From the NCBI RefSeq assembly GCF_024834055.1, contig NZ_JANUXZ010000001.1, positions 186,001 through 250,000 of the forward strand: DNA of 64,000 nucleotides, read 5' to 3'. Positions 58,360-64,000 of the stretch are shown in pieces. The notes below the pieces were generated by a model that had not been told where the DNA came from, ran no database searches, and was given only the letters and a program-made list of their open reading frames with translations. A program made the translations under genes and the position numbers. Every line of letters starts with the position of its first letter. Within the stretch, counting starts at the first letter, position 1. The DNA is from Corynebacterium sp. ES2730-CONJ (GTDB lineage Bacteria > Actinomycetota > Actinomycetes > Mycobacteriales > Mycobacteriaceae).

Positions 58360-59973
58360 GTGACTGAAACGAAAAAGACTGCAGCAAAGAAAGTAGCGCG
58401 TAAGACGACCCGCAAGGTAACCAGAAAAGCTACCAGTAAGAGCGCATCGACATCGCAAGAGCCAACTGTATCCAGCGCTCAAGTAGAGGAAAGTACTGAC
58501 ACCGAATCGACTACCAAGCGGGTCGTGAAGAAGGTAGCGAAGAAGGTCACGCGGACAAAATCTGCTCAGAGCGCGACTAGAGCCGAAGCCGAAGCCGACG
58601 CAGGTTCCGAAGAGTCGGCGTCTTTGCCTAAAAAGGTCTCTCGGAAGGTTGCTAGCTCCCGTAAGGTGCAGCCCAAAGCCGAAGACGCTCCGGAGTCGGA
58701 AAAACCGAAAACTCGAGCTAAAAAGACTGCAAAGAAATCTGCGAAGAAGACGGCCAAAAAGACTCGGACTAAAAAAGTTGCAGAACCTGTTGTCGAGGTA
58801 GAAGATACCGGCGTTCTCGACGAGTCCTCCGATGAAGACGTTGACGTTGATCTCATCGCCGATGATACTTTGATTGACGATGATGCTGAGGATTTCAGCG
58901 CTGAAATCGATGAACTCGACGTCCCAGATGACGACGACGAGGATGCTGAAGACGACGAGGACGATGGGTCGTCGGTATGGGACGAGGATGAGTCCGCAGC
59001 CTTGCGTCAAGCCCGTAAGGATGCCGAGCTTACGGCCTCAGCCGACTCGGTTCGCGCATACCTCAAACAGATCGGTAAAGTTGCGCTGCTCAATGCTGAG
59101 GAAGAAGTTTCACTCGCTAAGCGAATCGAGGCTGGACTCTATGCAACCTACCGCATGGACCAGATGACAGAAGCTTTTCATAATGGCGATAAGGAAGCGA
59201 AACTGACCCCCGCAGTCAAGCGCGACCTCAGGGCTATCGCTCGCGATGGCCGCAAGGCCAAGAACCACCTACTCGAAGCAAACCTACGTCTCGTCGTTTC
59301 CTTGGCGAAGCGCTATACCGGCCGGGGTATGGCTTTTCTTGATCTGATTCAAGAGGGCAACCTTGGACTCATTCGTGCTGTGGAAAAATTTGACTATACC
59401 AAGGGCTACAAATTCTCAACTTACGCCACGTGGTGGATTAGGCAGGCTATTACCCGCGCTATGGCCGACCAAGCACGAACGATCCGCATTCCAGTCCATA
59501 TGGTGGAGGTCATAAATAAGCTCGGACGCATTCAGCGTGAACTGCTTCAGGATCTTGGCCGTGAACCCACTCCGCAAGAACTTGCCAAGGAAATGGATAT
59601 CACCGAGGAAAAAGTCCTCGAAATTCAGCAGTATGCGCGCGAGCCCATTTCGCTGGACCAGACGATCGGTGACGAAGGCGATAGCCAGCTGGGTGATTTC
59701 ATTGAAGATTCTGAGGCCGTTATCGCAGTCGATGCGGTGTCGTTCACGCTTTTGCAGGACCAACTGCAAGATGTCCTCCATACCCTCACCGAACGTGAAG
59801 CTGGAGTTGTGAGACTTCGCTTCGGGCTCACGGATGGCATGCCACGAACCTTGGACGAAATCGGCCAGGTCTATGGTGTTACACGCGAGCGTATCAGGCA
59901 GATCGAATCTAAAACCATGTCTAAGCTGCGCCACCCCTCGCGTTCCCAAGTACTGCGCGATTATCTTGACTAA
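58360..59973 (+). CDS. sigA: Primary sigma factor SigA (RpoD-type)
   Basis: A 537-residue sigma-70. Residues 1-150 are a Lys/Ala/Arg/Thr-rich tail with KKTAKK-type repeats like histone H1. About 155-210 is very acidic, an actinobacterial trait. Region 1.2 starts [16 protein letters not shown]; region 2 contains [20 protein letters not shown] with [20 protein letters not shown] and [20 protein letters not shown]; region 3 is [20 protein letters not shown]; region 4.2 is [20 protein letters not shown]. The GTG start follows GAGAAGGGG. It directs RNA polymerase to housekeeping promoters. Confidence 0.97.
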   Translation: MTETKKTAAKKVARKTTRKVTRKATSKSASTSQEPTVSSAQVEESTDTESTTKRVVKKVAKKVTRTKSAQSATRAEAEADAGSEESASLPKKVSRKVASSRKVQPKAEDAPESEKPKTRAKKTAKKSAKKTAKKTRTKKVAEPVVEVEDTGVLDESSDEDVDVDLIADDTLIDDDAEDFSAEIDELDVPDDDDEDAEDDEDDGSSVWDEDESAALRQARKDAELTASADSVRAYLKQIGKVALLNAEEEVSLAKRIEAGLYATYRMDQMTEAFHNGDKEAKLTPAVKRDLRAIARDGRKAKNHLLEANLRLVVSLAKRYTGRGMAFLDLIQEGNLGLIRAVEKFDYTKGYKFSTYATWWIRQAITRAMADQARTIRIPVHMVEVINKLGRIQRELLQDLGREPTPQELAKEMDITEEKVLEIQQYAREPISLDQTIGDEGDSQLGDFIEDSEAVIAVDAVSFTLLQDQLQDVLHTLTEREAGVVRLRFGLTDGMPRTLDEIGQVYGVTRERIRQIESKTMSKLRHPSRSQVLRDYLD

Positions 59974-59994
59974 CGCTGGACGTTAATATCACAA

Positions 59995-60030
59995 TTTTAG
60001 ACCCCTCGGATAGTCCGAGGGGTCTAAAAA
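59995..60030 (+). terminator. Rho-independent terminator after sigA
   Basis: TTTAGACCCCTCGGA, a 3-base loop, TCCGAGGGGTCTAAA then AA, 22 bases after the stop: a 15-base perfect stem. Confidence 0.9.
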
Positions 60031-60757
60031 TTTCGCTCATTCCCAAGCGAATACGGCAGGCCATATATCGTATTAGTGGCCGATTTCAGCCGCGGTGAGG
60101 TGACCTCGATGGGAAGATCGCGTATACACTCTATTACTCCAGTGCCACACTAGCTATATCTGCATAACAGACCCGCACTACTTGTAGTAACTCACCGTTG
60201 CACCTGCGTCAGCTGTGGTGAGGGAGCAGCAGAACCGGCACCTTGCTGGGCTGTCCACGCACTATCGATCTCGGCGTCGACGAGGGGTGTCGGACTCCAC
60301 ATGCGTTTTTTAATGGGTGAAGCATGAAAATCTAAACCAGCACATAACTGGGCCTCCGCGATCGCTGCGTAAAGGTTACCCACCCCCAAATAGGACGTTA
60401 TTAGGGTAAAGAGCAGTTGGGCGCAGCGCTATTCTCCACACACAGTCTTACACGATGTCAGCCATATAATGCCGTATAAGAGTGACCCGCGCCCCCTAGG
60501 TACGTAACTGTACCGATGGTCCGAGAGAAACCTCATGCCCACGGTCTATAAAAAGCCACAACAAATATGGGGACCATACTCGTCCGGGCTCGGTCGCATG
60601 CATATCTACCGCCAGCGCCCCGGCAAAAGTCGAAAGTCCAGCACCAGGCTGAGCCGTGGTCCGGATTACACAGCAAATGAGTATTTTGCGCGTCTACACA
60701 TGGCTGCACCTCGCACTCGTAGCTTGATCTCTCTACCCAGGTATCTGTGCCAATAAG
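60031..60757. other. Weakly coding gap between sigA and DUF4190
   Basis: About 730 bases without a strongly supported gene. The best candidate is a minus-strand frame at 60192-60389. A repeat-rich or AT-rich element is not evident. Frames at 60533-60802 and 60535-60756 on opposite strands lack ribosome sites and family character. Confidence 0.5.
60192..60389 (-). CDS. Possible small hypothetical protein or gene remnant
   Basis: A 65-codon minus-strand frame beginning GVGNLYAAIAEAQLCAG and ending in a Gln/Ala/Pro-rich tail. Upstream codons stay open for several residues (LITSYL before it), so this may be the C-terminal part of a longer decayed gene. No ribosome site, no recognised domain. It has an amino acid mix typical of coding sequence, but this is weak evidence. 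Confidence 0.25.
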   Translation of the reverse strand: MGVGNLYAAIAEAQLCAGLDFHASPIKKRMWSPTPLVDAEIDSAWTAQQGAGSAAPSPQLTQVQR

Positions 60758-60798
60758 CAAAAAAGTGGTTACCGTAGCTCTTGACCACGGTAACCACC
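60758..60798 (-). terminator. Rho-independent terminator after the DUF4190 gene
   Basis: On the minus strand GTGGTTACCGTGG, a loop, and ACGGTAACCAC followed by TTTTTTGCTT. It starts about 20 bases after the stop at 60820. Confidence 0.9.
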
Positions 60799-60819
60799 TC
60801 ACCTAGGTAGTAGTAGCTA

Positions 60820-61257
60820 CTACTGGTTAACGAGCTGCTGCTCGATGCAGGTTTGAAGCTCCTCACCCTCATACTGGGCGCAATCCCCCACGATAGCGCC
60901 GAACTGCGCAAAGACGAGTCCGAAAACGATGGTTAGTAGAAGTGCCAGAATGCTCAAGACCAGACCTGTGATGGCCATACCTTTTCGACCGGCACCTGGG
61001 GCGAATTTCTTCACCTTAACCAAGGCTACAATGGAGAGCACGAGTCCCACCAGTGCTACAGCCCAAGAAATGATAACGCCAACAACGGTGAGGGTGAGCA
61101 CCAAAGCTACAGCCGAAACAATCAGAGCTGCAAGTGCGAGGCCATTTTTTGCTACGACGACCGGTGTTGCTGCAGGCGCGGGATCGACGGGATTGTAGGC
61201 GGGCAGGCTCTGCTCTGGTTGTACGAACTCGTCATTGTTGTTATAGGGATTGGTCAT
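60820..61257 (-). CDS. DUF4190-domain membrane protein
   Basis: A 145-residue protein. An Asn/Pro-rich N-terminal tail is followed by LALAALIVSAVALVLTLTVV, GVIISWAVALVGLVLSIVALV, KKFAPGAGRKGMAITGLVLS and ILALLLTIVFGLVF, a DUF4190 helical unit with the GKGMAITGLVL-type motif. The short C-terminal stretch has two cysteines (GDCAQYEGEELQTC), probably outside the membrane. Function unknown. It is followed by a strong terminator and preceded by 182 bases of space, so likely a single-gene transcript. Confidence 0.85.
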   Translation of the reverse strand: MTNPYNNNDEFVQPEQSLPAYNPVDPAPAATPVVVAKNGLALAALIVSAVALVLTLTVVGVIISWAVALVGLVLSIVALVKVKKFAPGAGRKGMAITGLVLSILALLLTIVFGLVFAQFGAIVGDCAQYEGEELQTCIEQQLVNQ

Positions 61258-61439
61258 AAAGATGTCCTTAGAGAGTAGTTATTTGTAAATATGGAGAAAA
61301 TTTTTCTCCGCGTTCTACGGTATTGCTCCCCTGCGCTTTCGTTTCTGTAGCTTCGCGGGGTACATACCAGCGGGGACTATCCTACAGCACTTATTCTCTG
61401 CAACGTTTAAGCCCCACCACTCCATAGCCACAATCGGGG

Positions 61440-63116
61440 CTACCACCGTCGCAAATAGGCTATACGCTCGCGCAACTGATCAGCAGAGCACATTGCCGTG
61501 GGGGGGCCTCCGCATCTAGCTCTTACTTCTGTGTGGATGGCCCCGTGAGGACGTCCAGTACGGGCCGCTTCCATAGACACTAGGCTATTGAGCTCTTTGC
61601 GCAGTGTTGGGATTTCCTTACTAGCAACGTGATCGGTGGAAGAGTCGCTAACGTGGTTAGCCCTTTCTTTTTCTCGCTGGGCAATTTGCTCGGCCTGCCT
61701 CTGACGCAGTAATTCCCGCATCTGTTCAGCATCGAGAAGGCCTGGTAAGCCGAGGTAATCAGCCTCCTCAGCCGAACCTGCAATCGAACCCGTTCCATAC
61801 GTAGAGCCATCGTATATCAAGGAATCAAGCTCCGCCTCGGCTCCTAAAGACTCATAACTACGTTCTAGATCGGGCTCGGTTTCTGTCCGGTTAGCTTGAG
61901 CCAGAAGATCATCATCAAAACCTTCTTTAGATCGGTGAGGTTTACCCAAAACGTGATCCCGAGAAACTTCCAACTGTGCCGCTAGTTCCAGCAACACGGG
62001 TACCGACGGTAAAAAGACGCTCGCGGTCTCCCCAGGGCGGCGCTTTCTTACAAAACGTCCAATTGCCTGAGCAAAGAAAAGCGGTGTTGCAGCGCTCGTG
62101 GCGTATACGCCCACGGCCAACCGCGGCACATCCACCCCTTCGCTCACCATGCGCACCGCCACCATCCATTCATCGCTGCTTGCGGAGAACTCCTCAATCC
62201 GATCTGATGCACCCACTTCATCGGAGAGGACCACAGTAACCGGTGTTGAACTCCAGTTTTCCAAGATCTTGGCGTAGGCGCGCGCTGTGGTCTTATCAGT
62301 AGCGATAACTAAACCACCAGCATCGGGGATCGATTTGCGTAATTGGAGAAGCCTCGTGTGGGCCGCACCGAGGACAGCAGGTATCCAGTCGCCTTTAGGG
62401 TCAAGCGCAGTGCGCCAAGCGCGTGCGGTTTGCTCCGGTGAAAGAGCCTCGCCAAGGCGCGCTGCGTATTCTTCACCAGCGGAGTTACGCCAACGTGCCT
62501 CCCCTGAGTAGGACAGGAATACCACCGGCCGGACCACGCCGTCGGCGAGAGCATCGGAATAGCCATAGGTGTGATCGGCTTGGGAGACGAGGTGCCCCTC
62601 GCCATCTTCGTCGTAGCGGACGAAGGGGATCGTGGAATCATCGGAGCGAAACGGGGTTCCCGTGAGCGCGAGGCGCCTCGTGGCATCGCGATACGCCTGC
62701 CGGATTCCATCGCCCCAGCTCTTTGCATCCCCGCCGTGGTGAATCTCATCAAGGATCACGAGACTCCTGTGCGCCGTGGTGATGGCATAGTGCTTGAATG
62801 GGTGCATGGCAACTTGGGCGTAGGTCACCACAATGCCATGGTAATGAGGGTTAACTGCGCCCGAATTTTTGAAATGAGGATCTAGAGAGATTCCTACCCT
62901 CGACGCCGCCTCCGCCCACTGCACCTTCAGGTGCTCGGTGGGAACCACCACGATGACTCGTTCTACGACGTGGCTGTTTAGCAACTCGGTGGCAACCCGC
63001 AGCGCGAACGTCGTTTTTCCAGCTCCTGGAGTGGCAACAGCGAGGAAATCTGAAGGTTGAACGGCAAGATATTTCTCTAGCGCTTGACGTTGCCAAACGC
63101 GCAGATCATTACTCAC
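61440..63116 (-). CDS. Superfamily 2 DEAD/DEAH-type helicase
   Basis: A 558-residue SF2 ATPase. Q-like region LRVWQRQALEKYLA precedes motif I, FLAVATPGAGKTTFAL. Motif II is SLVILDEIHHGGDAKSW (DEIH), motif III LALTGTPFRSD. The second lobe has VATDKTTARAYAKILENWS, SEGVDVPRLAVGVYATSA and QAIGRFVRKRRPG for motifs V and VI. A C-terminal region contains a Gln/Glu/Arg-rich coiled-coil stretch. Substrate unknown; similar to SSL2-like proteins of actinobacteria. The GTG at 63116 overlaps the DUF3039 stop by one base (TAGTG) and has AGGAG upstream; an in-frame ATG at 63158 lies inside DUF3039. Confidence 0.9.
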   Translation of the reverse strand: MSNDLRVWQRQALEKYLAVQPSDFLAVATPGAGKTTFALRVATELLNSHVVERVIVVVPTEHLKVQWAEAASRVGISLDPHFKNSGAVNPHYHGIVVTYAQVAMHPFKHYAITTAHRSLVILDEIHHGGDAKSWGDGIRQAYRDATRRLALTGTPFRSDDSTIPFVRYDEDGEGHLVSQADHTYGYSDALADGVVRPVVFLSYSGEARWRNSAGEEYAARLGEALSPEQTARAWRTALDPKGDWIPAVLGAAHTRLLQLRKSIPDAGGLVIATDKTTARAYAKILENWSSTPVTVVLSDEVGASDRIEEFSASSDEWMVAVRMVSEGVDVPRLAVGVYATSAATPLFFAQAIGRFVRKRRPGETASVFLPSVPVLLELAAQLEVSRDHVLGKPHRSKEGFDDDLLAQANRTETEPDLERSYESLGAEAELDSLIYDGSTYGTGSIAGSAEEADYLGLPGLLDAEQMRELLRQRQAEQIAQREKERANHVSDSSTDHVASKEIPTLRKELNSLVSMEAARTGRPHGAIHTEVRARCGGPPTAMCSADQLRERIAYLRRW

Positions 63117-63352
63117 TATTTGCGCATACTCCTGTAAATGCTTTCGCAGTCGGGACACACGGGGGACCCAGGTTTTGCTTGCTTGGTTACGGGAAAGGTT
63201 TCACCGCAGAGAGCAACCACGATGCGACCGGATACTGCCGATTCCACTATCTGATTTTTCTTCACATAATGGAAAAACTTCGGAGTATCGTCGTCAAGAA
63301 GCTCATCGCTACGAATATCTGGACGTTCGATCGTTTGAGTTTGAGTAGTCAC
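63116..63352 (-). CDS. DUF3039 protein
   Basis: A 78-residue protein: TIERPDIRSDELLDDDTPKF, FHYVKKNQIVESAVSG and VALCGETFPV with the closing VCPDCESIYRS; the Cys pairs probably bind zinc. DUF3039 proteins are found next to this helicase in corynebacteria. The GTG at 63352 is only one or two bases from AGGAGG, an unusually short spacing; no better start is seen. Coupled to the helicase by the one-base overlap. Confidence 0.88.
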   Translation of the reverse strand: MTTQTQTIERPDIRSDELLDDDTPKFFHYVKKNQIVESAVSGRIVVALCGETFPVTKQAKPGSPVCPDCESIYRSMRK

Positions 63353-63409
63353 TCCTCCTATTGTGCCCCACGTTCGCCTCTGACGCGAAGCGAGACTAGG
63401 TTTATAGCT

Positions 63410-63874
63410 ATGGAGCAGGATAAACGAGATACCTCGCACACAGGCGCGGCACCTGACTCCTCGCCTACCATTATCGACGCTACCTTCCGACCACTCTCCG
63501 CACAACGGATGAGTCAGAGAATATGGTGGCCTGGGAGAAGGAAAAAAGCTGCGCTCATTACGTCGGCTCGGCAGTCCCCGGCTGAGAATCGGAAGCAGCG
63601 CGAACGCCAATATGCGATCATCCAAGCGATCAGGCTGCCATTTCTAGCACTCGCGGCATTTAGCTACCTATATCTCGAGTTGGTGTGGTTCTCTGCCGTG
63701 CTATTTGTCATCTCGGTCCCGTTACCATGGATCGCGGTAGTCATCGCTAATGGAGTGGGACAACCGCGTGATCCGCGCGAAAGATCTGTGTACAAGCCGG
63801 CTCTGGCGCGCCAGCAATTATCCCACAATTCCCGGCCTGGTCCCGCCGCTATTGACTCCGGCGATACAAACTAA
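63410..63874 (+). CDS. DUF3099 membrane protein
   Basis: A 154-residue protein with a Ser/Thr-rich N-terminus, a basic stretch SQRIWWPGRRKKAALI, and two TM helices (LPFLALAAFSYLYLELVWF and VLFVISVPLPWIAVVIANGVG), the DUF3099 pattern, followed by GQPRDPRERSVYKPALAR. Function unknown. The ATG at 63410 is preferred over the long frame from 63179, which reads through the oppositely oriented DUF3039 gene. A new gene begins 22 bases after its stop. Confidence 0.82.
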   Translation: MEQDKRDTSHTGAAPDSSPTIIDATFRPLSAQRMSQRIWWPGRRKKAALITSARQSPAENRKQRERQYAIIQAIRLPFLALAAFSYLYLELVWFSAVLFVISVPLPWIAVVIANGVGQPRDPRERSVYKPALARQQLSHNSRPGPAAIDSGDTN

Positions 63875-63896
63875 TCTGAGAAAGTGACGAAACTTT

Positions 63897-64000
63897 ATGA
63901 AATTTCCCGCCACTGATCATCTGCAGGAACAACACGATGACTTTGTGCGTTGTGCTGCCCAACTAAAGGCAGCCCTTATCAGTTACGAGTTCACGGCTGA
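63897..64000 (+). CDS. N-terminal fragment of a protein, possibly a SAM-dependent methyltransferase
   Basis: Thirty-four codons from the ATG at 63897 run off the right edge: a hydrophilic start (FPATDHLQEQHDDFVRCAAQ) and a helix (LKAALISYEFTA). No motif can be recognised in such a short piece. In corynebacteria a methyltransferase-like protein follows DUF3099; the identification is a guess from context. Confidence 0.4.
   Translation, partial: MKFPATDHLQEQHDDFVRCAAQLKAALISYEFTA

Noticed and set aside
58255-59010. A 251-codon minus-strand frame opposite the sigA N-terminus
   Set aside because: It is the mirror image of the Lys/Ala- and Asp/Glu-rich tail, giving Phe/Arg/Leu-rich low-complexity protein; no ribosome site and no family resemblance.
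60533-60802. Overlapping frames on both strands between sigA and DUF4190
   Set aside because: They run through a strong terminator and have no coding support.

Overview
The window is a 64 kb stretch of chromosome from a Corynebacterium species (Actinobacteria, mycolic-acid group). The gene content, gene order and families restricted to actinobacteria (DUF3000, DUF3039, DUF3093, DUF3099, DUF3159, DUF3710, DUF4193, HemQ, PPGK, PimA, AftC) all point there. Base composition looks moderate (low-to-mid 50s % GC by eye, not computed). Most of the window is conserved housekeeping backbone. I see no insertion sequence, prophage, integrase, restriction system or CRISPR array. Species cannot be decided from the sequence alone.

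Layout. (1) 1-8 kb: a leftward block with the start of an mltG-like gene, ruvX, alaS, rarA, a phosphotransferase-fold protein and aspS, then a rightward zinc metallopeptidase. (2) 9.1-11.9 kb: a decayed two-gene transporter-like locus, a YhgE/Pip membrane protein and its ABC-type ATPase partner. Both are broken by several stop codons and by frameshifts, three of them at homopolymer tracts. (3) 12-17.9 kb: a HEPN-CBS protein, serine dehydratase, hisS, a metallo-beta-lactamase hydrolase, tpx and a membrane-anchored cyclophilin. (4) 18.0-19.7 kb: three tandem genes for small exported proteins with related C-terminal amphipathic helices and, in the first two, a shared DANGN motif. I do not recognise the family; this is the most novel-looking part of the window. 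(5) 19.7-31.5 kb: a leftward block with rel, apt, a peptide-binding lipoprotein, secF, secD, yajC, ruvB, ruvA, ruvC and yebC.

(6) 31.8-40.6 kb: a GT87 glycosyltransferase, a photolyase, and the phosphatidylinositol mannoside operon (thrS, HIT hydrolase, pgsA, acyltransferase, pimA, small membrane protein). (7) 40.8-43.5 kb: an envelope copper/heme module, CopC, a PCu(A)C lipoprotein with a His/Met/Asp-rich tail, and a Tat-exported DyP peroxidase. (8) 43.5-45.0 kb: a gene-free stretch, then six leftward tRNA genes (Gly-GCC three times, Val-CAC, Val-GAC, Cys-GCA). (9) 45.2-56.8 kb: a RibD-like reductase, aftC, msrB, hemQ, DUF3000, rnd, dxs, an RNA methyltransferase, DUF3159, DUF3710, dut, DUF3093 and DUF4193. 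(10) 57.1-64 kb: ppgK, sigA, a long weakly coding gap, DUF4190, a superfamily 2 helicase, DUF3039, DUF3099 and the beginning of another gene.

Several sets work together. The PIM operon and AftC build the lipoglycan and arabinogalactan of the mycolate envelope. SecD, SecF and YajC support export, which the small secreted proteins, lipoproteins and CopC need. RuvA, RuvB and RuvC resolve recombination intermediates. Rel and Apt handle purine and stringent-response metabolism. Several promoters sit so close to their start codons that leaderless transcripts are likely (ppgK, DUF3093, HEPN-CBS), a common arrangement in this group.
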